Translations under genes and position numbers: made by a program
NCBI GenBank assembly: GCA_013365365.1
Contig: JABVXU010000210.1
Location: 1-64,000, forward strand
Origin: Cruorifilaria tuberocauda
Lineage: Eukaryota; Nematoda; Chromadorea; Rhabditida; Onchocercidae
Direction of reading: 5' to 3'
Length of the DNA: 64,000 nucleotides
Notes under the pieces: model-generated
The model's input: the letters and a program-made list of their open reading frames with translations, nothing else
Databases searched by the model: none
What the model was told of the DNA's origin: nothing
In this document: piece after piece, positions 42,898-53,839 of the stretch
How positions within the stretch are numbered: the first letter of the stretch is position 1
How the letters are laid out: every line of letters starts with the position of its first letter

Positions 42898-43090
42898 CTA
42901 CCTGTTTCTTTATTCATTTTTTTGATAAGTTGAATTTTTATAAAAAATGATCGACTGAACGGATGAGACGCCTTTTTTTTCCTGGTGATTAAGCTTTTTG
43001 TAAAGAGAGGTTTGTTTGATGTGCTCTTTTTCGTTTCAGGATAAATTAGTAACATTTTTAATTTTTTATTTTTGTGAAATGTGACTAGTG

Positions 43091-46000
43091 ATGGCAGACA
43101 CTGAAAAAAAGGAAGACACACAACAGGACAATGATGGATGCGATTTAATAGACGATAGTGGTATATTTCCTTTACTTTGACTTTTTTCTGTTAATAAGCT
43201 GAGGATTTTAATGGCTAAAGCCTTTAAAGGAAATTCGCTCAGCGGTTCAAGTTATAAAACTAACTTTATGGAGGTTAGCTTTGTTGCTTTGCTGAACAAA
43301 TGCGATTGATGCAAATAAAAATAGGTTTGCTTTAATGGTGAAAAATATGTATTTTCTGGGGTCAGAATGGTGACGTTGTTGGAAAATAGCGTCGTTTTTT
43401 GATGTACAGATGAGTCAAATTTGCTGATGTTGCAGTTTCGATGGATGAATGGGACATAAGAAAGAAAGTGTATTTAAATGACGTCGTTATGCGCAAGGTG
43501 GTCAGTTTTGTGAGTAATATTAAGGACCGACAGAATTTGGAACTTGTTAGCATAATCATGAACAGTCTGAGTTGGCGTGCTCCTTACATTAGCTATAACA
43601 ATGATAACAGCACTTTGGACATATATTTTGCGGTATATTCTTTTATTACATTCTAAACCTTATAAAATTCAGGTGCATATAACTTGTTTTACAGTGGTCG
43701 TGTTTTTGATAAGAGAAAGCGCTTACTCAATGGATTGGATTTCTATTCTTCTATTAGTCATCATTGCTACAGCCTTAATTTTATATATTTCTATAGTTTT
43801 TTGAAAGGAACATTTTACGTAATTTACTAATTCTCCAGAAGGTCGAGCCGGTGATGAACATAAGCATTGCTGGGAACGATTTCAAGGTGACGGCATTAAC
43901 ATCTAGTTTTCGACGCACTTGTGCTGACAATTCGGTTTCTCAGCCCGATGTTTGTATCTCTAAAATGCAACACATTATTCAACGTTTCTCACGACAAATT
44001 TGTCGACTATATGTTGGTGGCATATCGGATTTCGAGCGTCGACTGGGCTATATTCCAGATCATCAAGTATGAATCTGAACAATATTTGCTTCATCGGTAG
44101 TTGTTGTTTTTGACTTTAAATGATCTTTTTTTTTATACTACAAGCATGAAAACCGTCAGTAACATTATTAGCTTACATAACTGATTATCGAAATGAAAAA
44201 TGAATTTTCCATAGAAATGAAATTTACAACAAATTTTTAAGTAAAGATTTGCTTTACTTTGTTAGGTGAGTTAATTTTTGCCTGTTTATTAATATTTTCA
44301 CATCATGTGGAGCTATAGTTAAAGTGATCTCTTCCAGTAGTACATATAGGAACCACTACGAATGGCAGCAATGTATAGTCATTACCATTTATCCATGATT
44401 TGCAGCTTGTATTGAGTCGAGACCTGTGTGATGAGTTCGATCAATTGAAGAAAGTAGACTCCCTTGTTCTTCGCAATCTTTGCATGATGTCTTCAGTAAT
44501 CGATTATTGTAAGTTCTTTCTAAGGCTTTCTATTTTATAGAACACTCATTGATTTTATTTGCTGGAACTAGATTTTATTACTTCAGGGAGTAGCAGCGAA
44601 TGTATTCTTACCAATCGAATTTCAAATCTTTGCTTCCATAGTATATGGTTCGATCACGTCGAAGACATCGACAATTTTGTGGTGATTTCTTTCTCCTTGT
44701 ATTTTCAGAAAAAATGAGGGTAATTACTCAAGTTTTAGGTAATGAAACCTTGAGTACTAAAAAGTGTTACAGAGCTGAAAAATACATTATAAAAATACAA
44801 ATTTATTTATTGTGGTTTGAATGTTATGTATTATGTAGGTTGAATCCATCCCATAGCATATATGGATTGAAAATATATTGTGAAAATAAATATGTTCAAG
44901 TGATTACCTAATATGGTGTTGTTAATTTAGTCGATAGTTTCTGGAAGCGTCAAAAAATTATATCTCTCAGACTGCAGCGCAAAAATTATTATGAATATAG
45001 GAGAACGGCTTCGTATGCTCTGCAGCAAGCTTGACATTCTCTACATAGCTATTGATCATCGAACATTTCGAAGTACGGATCAGGCGCGCCAAATGTTTAA
45101 GGTTTTCTTATATTAAATATCACATTCATTGGAGATACTCTTTGGTCGAAGATTTAATTGAAAGACGAGACGAGAATTTTTCATTTATAATGTTAAATAT
45201 TGTGCTTTTCAGCGAATGTCCAAATTGGCCAAGAAACTGCATATTTGCATTTGCTTCTCTCGTTTTCTCTGCCAACCTGGTTTCCGAACACTTATAAACG
45301 TCATTTCTTTATTGCCTCAATTCCAGCAAATAACTGCGGTGGAGTTGGATTTAGGGCCTTTACGGAGGAATACGCGGACCTATGGACAATTTTTTGCTGG
45401 TAATATATTGTTTTTATTCTTTGTTACTAATGGCATTATAATTATGGGATTTTGTTAGATTGGCTTCGTATGATAATTGCTTAAATCCATATGGTATACA
45501 AAAAGTCAATGCATATCTTAGCTGAATCACTTTATTACAGTAACAGATCGATTTATATATGAACCCTTTTAGAAGATGTTAAGTTTTGAGGTGTCTCTGC
45601 ATTTTATTGTGTAATTTTTGTATTTCGCAAAAGCTAATAAAAAGTGTTAATGTCTATATTTCATCTCTAATCAATTTATTTAACTTGGTTGTTGCAGGTC
45701 TACATCAGATGTCTCAGCTGCGAGTTCTTCGTCTGTTCGGCTTCCCAATCAATTATAGTTGTATGGATCTTTGGAAGGTGATGTTGCAGTCCATCTCCCA
45801 ATTGTCACAGATCACCGAGTTTTCGGTAATTAATTTGCTAAGAAACGTTCAAACCGATGAATTGAAGGTTTTTTACGAGTCACTGCCTGCCAACCTGAGT
45901 ACTTTGGCGCTTCATCATGTTCACCAATTGCAAGATGATCATTTCAGTCTTATTACTCAGGTATCATCCCATAAATTTTCTAGGAAGTCTCAAAATACTT

Positions 46001-46781
46001 TTTTAATGTGAGGCATAGGCATATATGACACTTTTTCGAGAACCATATACCGTATTGCAAACTAAAAATTTTTTTGGATATATTGAGGAATTCAACAATA
46101 AAACTGTTTTTTCTTTACTTAATCGTTTCATGATATGATAAATAAGATAAAATGAAATTTATAGCGCTGTCCTCGATTGGATACATTCTATGTGCGAGAC
46201 TTGAGATCAGTAACATCATACGGCATAATGAAAGCTTTTATGGTGTTTCGTACATTGACCAAGATAGCGGTATGTCATTCTGGTCCAGTTACAAAAGAAA
46301 TCTACGAACTACTGGCCAATCGTGAAGCTATGCCTTATATTAAAGCCGTCATTTTGGGTGGTAACAGAGATCATCAAAACGGTAATGAGTTTTCGCTTCT
46401 TTGCAGGTATTTAAGAATAGAATCTGCTCATCAACGAGATCTTTTTAACAAAATATAATTCTAATTGAAGTTTCCTGCGGAAAAGATCATTTCTATTGTC
46501 TAGTCCATATGTACAATTCTGACAGCTCTTCATTATTGTTACTGTTAAGTGTGGATATACTAATAACACAAACATTATTTTCAGTTATGTTGGGGACTCT
46601 GCTGTATCGACTACCGCAGTTACGTGTGATACGCACATGGAATCGATGGCGTGAGTGTGAGTATCATCTGTGGTGTAGTAGTAAAGCCTACAAAGAATTA
46701 TTAGACGCATCGTGCTATGCCGATTGCCCAGGATGTGGCAAAGACGTAAGCCTGATTGGTGATGAGGATGATATCCCATAA
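43091..46781 (+). CDS. F-box/leucine-rich-repeat protein
   Basis: Likely substrate-receptor subunit of an SCF (Skp1-Cullin-F-box) ubiquitin ligase. Exons: 43091-43160, 43436-43632, 43839-44066, 44406-44508, 44938-45101, 45213-45399, 45698-45960, 46165-46381 and 46585-46781. All phases agree, giving 541 residues. An acidic N-terminus (MADTEKKEDTQQDNDGCDL) precedes an F-box-like block at about residues 35-70 (LNDVVMRKVVSFVSNIKDRQ). After it comes a long series of irregular Leu-rich repeats such as LKKVDSLVLRNLC, VKKLYLSDCSAKI, MSQLRVLRLFG and LSTLALHHVHQLQD. The tail has CYADCPGCGKD, then an acidic end. The acceptor of exon 5 (CGATAG) was picked for phase; an alternative six bases upstream changes frame. 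Family assignment rests on layout, as the F-box is divergent. Confidence 0.82.
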
Positions 46782-47824
46782 AACAGGATAACATCGCAAC
46801 CGCTTTGTAGTTTTATCTAATTATATAATTATATTATCTGTATAAAAAGTGTTTGTCACCTTGATTGATTTTCATGTCCAGTTTAGGTTTTTCTATTTAT
46901 TCAAAAGACATTTTGTCATATATTGTTTGTGTATTCACTAATTATTCTTAATGAGCTTAGATATATTTGTTACTGCACGGAACTGAGGAGTAGGGTTGAA
47001 TAAAAAAGGGAAACAAGCCTCCTTTTTGTCCGATATATGGTATCATTTTTTCTTTTTTGTCTGACTCCGCTATGTAGCTGAGAAATAAAAGCAAATGATC
47101 TCACTTTTAAAGAGGCATGGATCTAATCTCGATGTGGAAGATACAATAAGATAGCACAGAATATATAGTTCCACCATTAAAGTAATTAATGAGCTATTAT
47201 CATGTTCTACCAAATAGTACCTGGAAATTGAAGCATGTATTTGTCTCTTTATTGTATCTCACCAAAATCATTACTGCCAATTCTTTTTTCTCTTCTGTTT
47301 TTTGCTCGTTCTACAAGCAAACGTTATTTGGTTCATCACTGTATTTCGAAACTATTTCGTACCGAAATAAACCAGAAGCTATCATCTTTGTGGATTATTC
47401 GTACGTGGGAGAAGGAAAGAGTTAGTATTCTGCCATCATAAAAAGCACTTGTAAAAACTTAAATCCCATAACAGATCTTTAAAAAATGCACTATTAGATG
47501 GTTTCTTCTGAGCTTATCAAAGGTAATGTGTTAAACACATGCACCTATCCAAAGAGACGACAATGAAAGTTCCTATCCCACAAACTACAGTGATATCTTC
47601 TGTAGTTCCAATATGCATTACTACCTGATGTCAGAATACTAGTAAAAAACATGAAACATATATGATGAATGATGATGCAAAATTGTCTTAAAGTTTATTG
47701 CCATTCCATATAACTAGTTTGTCCTAGAGTATTTCAATAAATGGTCAAAAAAGAACGGCGTTATCAAATGCTTACGACAAGTCCTACAATACGCACATAA
47801 TCCAGATAATATACACAACAGTAA
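46782..47824. other. convergent 3' ends, no gene seen
   Basis: Between the F-box gene (plus) and the small mitochondrial-type genes (minus). AATAAA-like signals near 46998 and 47087 suit the F-box gene. Two overlapping plus-strand open frames at 47189-47441 look like noise. Confidence 0.5.
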
Positions 47825-48685
47825 CTAATACTTCCAAATATCTTGACCTTCCGGTATCTCAGCAATTCGATCGGCAAACATTTTGCTTTTTCCTTTCATC
47901 ATGCTTGCTTTATACATACCTTGTCGATCCATACAGTGACCTAAAAAAAATCTTTAATTTGATGATATTAATTAGCAGTTGTCTCTGAACAACTTTTCTG
48001 CCAAATGACTTCTGCATTTTAAGTTTCTTGATTGTTAGTAAATGAGAGAAGAGAAGAGAGAGGGTGAAGCAGTGCAAAGCAGCTCATCAACTGAAATGGA
48101 ATTCCTAGTAGATTTTCTCTTCACAGAAAAACTGACCTTTTATCCTTCTCTCTGGTGAATTATAAATTCCTCTCTTTATGTGAGATGATGACATCACTAT
48201 CACTTTTATCAAATAAGTTCGAATAATTTCATAATTCAATTTGTTAAAATAGAATAAAAAACTATTTTGTTCTCTTTTTCAAAGCGCTATATCTGCTAAA
48301 TAATAAAGTAGATAAACAATGTGACTAATGCTGAAGACTACTTCTACATATGAAGTGGACAAAACAACAATCCAATGACTATGCAAGAAGACACTTGATA
48401 AAAAGCATTTGATCAAAAATGAAGTTAGACAAATGAAAAGTCTCGAAGATATAAAGTGCTGCGGTTTAAAAATAATCCAGACATTAAAACATAAGCATTG
48501 ATCTGAAGTGAACAAAAAAATATTCAAAAAATCAGTAAACGAATAATCAAACTCAGTGATGGAAAAAATCAAGCTGAGGGAAGAACAGGCTCACCAAGAT
48601 ATGCCATTACAACTGCCGATGCCCACAAAACCTTCTTCTCCCAAATTGCTTTCTTGAAAAAATATCTCAGCGTAAATGTTCCCAT
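47825..48685 (-). CDS. small mitochondrial membrane protein, NDUFB1 (MNLL)-like
   Basis: Two minus-strand exons, 48685-48595 and 47940-47825, join in phase to 68 residues. A short N-terminus (MGTFTLRYFFKKAIWEKK) precedes one transmembrane helix (VLWASAVVMAYLG), then a charged tail (MDRQGMYKASMMKGKSKMF) ending PEGQDIWKY. One membrane span followed by a DR(K/Q)-x-KSKMF-x-R segment and a terminal Trp-Lys resembles NDUFB1, a supernumerary subunit in the membrane arm of complex I. The resemblance is by eye from a short protein; NDUFA3 is the other candidate. The start lies 72 bases after the stop of the upstream minus-strand gene, as in a nematode operon, with CATCCAG as a possible trans-splice acceptor. 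Confidence 0.6.
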
Positions 48686-48757
48686 TTATAGATGATTGTT
48701 TTGACTGGATGTGAAAATTACCTGGAATACAGGTTTTGAACAGATAAAATATCAAAC

Positions 48758-48931
48758 CTAATTTATCTTACGGCTAGCAGTAGTATTTTCGTCACGCATT
48801 GCGTCAAGAATGGTCGTATACCCTTTTGCCCTTAAACTTTTCATAGAACGCCAATCGGATATTATGAATGTTGCAGCTAATACAGGCCAAATCCACACAG
48901 CTAACATTCGTTTAACGTGAAGTGGAAACAT
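48758..48931 (-). CDS. 57-aa single-pass membrane protein, unknown
   Basis: Single-exon frame on the minus strand: MFPLHVKRMLAVWIWPVLAA, then TFIISDWRSMKSLRAKGYTT, ending with TAG at 48758. One membrane helix near the N-terminus followed by a basic segment is typical of small mitochondrial inner-membrane proteins. The ATG directly follows TTTTTACTTTTAG, a good (trans-)splice acceptor. It appears to be the first gene of a two-gene operon with the NDUFB1-like gene. Splicing it to that gene was tested and fails in phase. Not assignable to a known family. Confidence 0.55.
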   Translation of the reverse strand: MFPLHVKRMLAVWIWPVLAATFIISDWRSMKSLRAKGYTTILDAMRDENTTASRKIN

Positions 48932-49357
48932 CTAAAAGTAATAAAAAAATTTTAAACCGGACTAGGAAAGTGAACTATTTAAGCGAATCAGACTTGTTTA
49001 AATGACTTTTTAATAAATTTTAGATTAAATCATCTAAGATTGTCAAAAAAATCCGAAATACCAATTGAATTACCCAAATTTGCATAAAATTTTGGTAAAT
49101 TAACTGAACGTCAGACTGACCAGTCTAAAAATCTCAATCTAATATTTCGGAATGACGGAAAATCCTAGAATTACAACTTCTCTAACTAGTAAACAAATTT
49201 CCTACGACTTCTGTCCGTAAGCATCTTGCTAGAACTACCGGACACTACCCGAGACGCCATCTAATACACCCAGCAAACACACCATCGGATACACAACACT
49301 TCACTAACATACATCCGAACCGTTAAATACGGACGCGTCTGTAGCAGGATATCGGGG
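48932..49357. other. intergenic between divergent genes
   Basis: Upstream of the small minus-strand operon and of the KXD1 gene. GC rises after 49230, with CATC and ACAC-type short repeats. No promoter motif can be named. Confidence 0.45.
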
Positions 49358-49507
49358 ATGAAGTGGCTCGCTGTAATAGCCGGGGTGCGAAGTCCGATAG
49401 AGATCCGTTACATATTACGGAAGAAGGGACCTGGTATTCAGAAAACTAAAAGAATAATAGATCTGCGTATCCGCAGAGTGATTCTCAAATATTCACGGCA
49501 TGTGTAA
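49358..49507 (+). CDS. possible 49-aa protein, or relic of a duplication
   Basis: Open frame from ATG 49358 to TAA 49505-49507 in a patch richer in G+C than its surroundings: MKWLAVIAGVRSPIEIRYIL, then RKKGPGIQKTKRIIDLRIRR and VILKYSRHV. Its C-terminal third is similar at protein level to the start of the 73-aa gene at 51698 (KRIIDLRIRRVILKYSR versus ERMINLCIQKVILKYPR). Substitutions cluster at third positions, which suggests past coding constraint. Either a tiny gene or a truncated copy of that neighbour. Confidence 0.3.
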   Translation: MKWLAVIAGVRSPIEIRYILRKKGPGIQKTKRIIDLRIRRVILKYSRHV

Positions 49508-49671
49508 TTGAGATCCGAGATCTCTTGAAGACTTTCAGTGATGAACGATTGTTTGGATTTAATGAATTCGGTCATATCCATCTATTGATTTCTTTCTCTC
49601 TCACATCTTTTATATATTTGTAGAACATATATTTATTTTGATAATAGTGAATGTATATTACAGGCGTATCT

Positions 49672-50320
49672 ATGACTAATAACTTCGCTTCTACATCAAT
49701 GGATGTGAGTGAGGAACATATGGTAGAAGCGCTTATGTCACAGATTGACGATGAAGCTATCAATAAGATCATACGATTACAGAAAAAATCGTAAGATTCT
49801 TTATATCCTGTAAAAGTTTATATATGTGCCAATATTATTAAAACTTCTTACGATAATTATTGAAAAACCATCCTGAAGGTGCACAGCGTAACTTTTATGT
49901 TCTTGATTCATCATGTGTTAGCAGGAAGTTTATAATGAAAATCGAATATCTACTTCATGTCAGCACAGAGATATGAAATACGGTATTTCACATGTAATTG
50001 TAATTGTATGCGTAATGGTGCATAATGAAGAAAATGATTTAATGATCAATGTGTCATGTGGACAAGTTAACCACAGTTTGCTAAAAAGTATTTCATACTT
50101 TTCCAGGTTGGCACAGTTCGAGAAAACAAATGAAATGCTAACAAACTGCTGCGGATTATCGGCTATCAGACTTGAAAAAGCACGGAAAGATTTGGCAGAA
50201 AATAGACAGTTAATATTGGAAATGAAATCAGATTTGGAATCCATTTTTCGACGAATACGTATTTTTAAGCAGAATTATATTACTAAATACGCCGATATTT
50301 ATAAATATTTCGGTGACTAG
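49672..50320 (+). CDS. kxd-1: KxDL motif protein KXD1 (BORC subunit)
   Basis: Subunit of the BORC complex, which recruits ARL8 to lysosomes and drives their movement along microtubules. Exons 49672-49790 and 50107-50320 join in phase to 110 residues. The family core is clear: FEKTNEMLTNCCGLSAIRL, then LEMKSDLESIFRRIRIFK, in which KSDL is the KxDL motif and FRRIR follows as in animal KXD1. Almost the whole protein is helical and suited to coiled-coil packing. It lacks the long Ser/Thr-rich C-terminal tail of vertebrate KXD1, ending soon after the core. An acceptor (ATTACAG) nine bases before the ATG suggests SL trans-splicing or a 5' non-coding exon. Confidence 0.93.
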
Positions 50321-50852
50321 TTACTAATGTTTAATCGGACTATTATTTATTGGACTGTTCATTATACACCGAAAACTATTTAACATATATGATCCTTTAA
50401 TTCTCGTTAGCATCTGTTAACGAAATATTTCATCCGAGATTTTTCTATAACTATTATTTTGATGAATGTTAGCATTATCACTCGTGTTCTTTCAGAGCAG
50501 CAATATCGTACTGAAGAAAAAGACGAGTAGGAAAATATATGAGTTTTAACTCCACGATCTGTATCCGAGGTATTCAAGTTTGATATTTTAATCTTTTATC
50601 CGTGATGAATGACTCCTATCAAGTTTCAAGTATAGGTGTAGCAGCACGTTTACAAATTTTTAAATACTAATAGAAATAGAGACAAAGCAAGTATTCATTT
50701 TCTTGATTTCTTCTAGCTTTTCATTCCTTCGAAATTATTTCTTATATTACGCTCAGATCAATTTTTCGCTCATATACTGTAATCCATTTCTTCTCTCTTT
50801 CATTAGTGAATTTTCGTTCGAAATACAAATCGGTTCATTGTTGATTTATTAA
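50321..50852. other. convergent 3' flanks
   Basis: Between the stop of KXD1 (plus) and that of the zinc-knuckle gene (minus). AT-rich, with no further gene seen. Confidence 0.5.
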
Positions 50853-51641
<789 letters not shown>

Positions 51642-51697
51642 ACGTGTTTACGAAAAGATGAGGTTATTTCGAAGAAGAATATCAGGAAACTGAAAGA

Positions 51698-52191
51698 ATG
51701 ATAAATTTATGCATCCAAAAAGTGATTCTTAAGTATCCACGTGTGAAATTGAGAAGATTCAACTATTTGCCCGCTATTGATGGGCTTTTATATATCAGGA
51801 CTGTTTCATGTAATTATCTATATCTCTCAGCATATGTTAAAAATTAAGGTTAGATTTTCTAATTCATTATTTCCAGAATGTGATAAGAAACAGGAAGTCA
51901 ATAAATAATGCGAAATTAAATATTTTATTGGGAATTATATATTTCAAAAAGCTTTTCAAAGTTAAACTTAAAAAAATGTAGTTGTAAACAGTATGAAGTG
52001 ATATTTGTTTCCTAAAAGAGAGAAAGATAAGGAATCTAACGATATGACGAAATACAAGGCAAGACTGAATTACATTTTCAGGTGTTATTTGCACCAGGCG
52101 AGTTGGTATTTTGCAGCAGGCCGCCTTCTATATGAAACATGGAGTGCTATTAGTATTTCCCAACGAAGAAGGAAAACCACTGACTGCATGA
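51698..52191 (+). CDS. small unknown protein, 73 aa
   Basis: Exons 51698-51809 and 52082-52191 join in phase (donor GTAATT, acceptor TTTTCAG). The product begins MINLCIQKVILKYPRVKLRR, continues NYLPAIDGLLYIRTVSCVIC and TRRVGILQQAAFYMKHGVLL, and ends FPNEEGKPLTA. There is a single Cys-x-x-Cys, no signal peptide and no clear membrane span. The regular mix of residues and the phase match argue that it is real. The frame stays open 12 codons upstream of the chosen ATG, back to a possible acceptor (GATGAG) after a TGA, so the start may be further 5'. It is head-to-head with the zinc-knuckle gene, only 57 bases away. Function not recognised. Confidence 0.5.
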
Positions 52192-53839
52192 TTTGCCAAT
52201 CATATAAATGTAGGCATTTAATTACATTTTAGTAGCTTTTTGACTGCAATGCATTCGTCGTTGAAATGAAATACTTTTACATACCTAAAAGTTTTGACCG
52301 AAACTTTGAAAAAGTCATCGTACAGACTTTTAATGAAGGTTTATAAATTGGTTAAGATATTTCTAATTGTGTTCTATCTATGCTAATCCTTTTTCTATAT
52401 TTGCATCAAATACATTAAGCATTACTGTGATAACTCTCAGTCTACTATTTCACCAGTGTTATTATCTGATTATTATTCTACTTTTCATTGCAAATCTCAC
52501 TTTTCATGTGATCTTTTTTTTATTCTAATATGTGATAAGGCAGAGATGTTGTTGAATTTGTTCTTTCAACGAATTTCCAACGATGGGGAATATAAATGGT
52601 TGATAAATTTGATTAAAATTTGCACGATATCTCAATCAAAGTAATCTTATAAAGTTCACATGCTCTGTTAAATCATTTAAAAAATTAATTAAAAATTTCC
52701 CAGATACTTTTCACTTATCAAACGTGTAAAGCCATTGCTATCATAAAATTGTCCTATGGAAGAAGATTTCGAAATGAATTTTGTCAAATGTACGTGAAGC
52801 TTTAACAAAACTATAAAATAAAATGAAATTTTGCTTTTCGAACATCTTCATGCATTGATATTTTAAGAAATCAAATGAGGAGCACAGTAAGTCAGAAGTT
52901 GTCAATCAAAATATGATTGTAGTAACATCAACAAATAAAAAAACAAAACGAAATGTTAAGAATTAGATAGTATAGTGAAGTTGTCAGTGACGAAAGAGTT
53001 CTTAGAAATATTAGTTGGAAAATCTCATCGACAAAACTTTTCTTTTTATCCCAAAATGTGTTAACTTTCATATATCAATTTGAATTCTTATCAATCATTT
53101 TATTTCTTTAAATTTGATAAACAAAAAATCAATATTCCATTTGCTATCATGAAAAAATTTAGAAATTCTTCCAAATAGAAAAAAACTGAAAGAATGTTAT
53201 TGCATTCATTCATCAACAAATTATCATTGAAATTTTCTATGTTTTTTTTTAAACTCAAATAATTTTATCATTTTTTTTCGCATAATGCATTAAAAAATAT
53301 CGATTGAATTTTTGATCAAACGAAAAAATATTGGATAGAATTTATTTCTTGAGATTTATTAGTATACTAGCATAAATTATGCCAATAATCATTTTCCTTA
53401 GAAAGATAAAAAGATATTCGAAGGTCAATTCATCGAGATTAACCGGGTAATCATTTTCGTTCTCAAGCGCCAAATATCGAATAGTTATAAAAACAAAACT
53501 AAAAAAAAAAGATTATCTGATGAGGTAAACAAGTGATCTCCTAAATGAATAGAAAAAAATGCTTCAGTATTCTTTATTTATAATCCGTAGTAGGTTGCTT
53601 ATCATTCTCGTTTCATAAAGTTAAAGAATCATCCGGAATAATTTAATTACTCTTTTCGATAGTACTGAAATAACTGTGTGATAATAACTCTAACGTACTT
53701 TAAGCGTAACTGTATATTTAGAGAAATGAAGGGGAATACTTTTTTTCTTCGCTAATCAAATGAATGATATGTTCTGTCGATTTTTTCATAATAATTATCT
53801 TAGTCGTTAAATTTTTTAAAAGAATTTAATTTTCAAGGT
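52192..53839. other. intergenic with one possible exon
   Basis: AT-rich. At 52704-52805 (plus) a 33-residue frame follows a TTTCCCAG acceptor: ILFTYQTCKAIAIIKLSYGR, then RFRNEFCQMYVKL and TAA. It looks like a last exon, but no upstream exon in phase was found. Nothing else is supported. Confidence 0.4.

Noticed and set aside
42762..43121. 119-codon minus-strand open frame
   Set aside because: Lys/Leu/Thr-rich translation expected from AT-rich DNA, no splice or family support, and another phase of the same region looks more protein-like.
47189..47441. Two overlapping plus-strand frames after the F-box gene
   Set aside because: Ser/Phe/Leu-rich noise translations in a convergent 3' region.
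48595..48931. Joining the 57-aa and 68-aa minus-strand frames into one gene
   Set aside because: The only usable donor (GTAAGA after 48772) and the acceptor before AAAGCAATTTGG do not match in phase, and each frame has its own ATG and stop.
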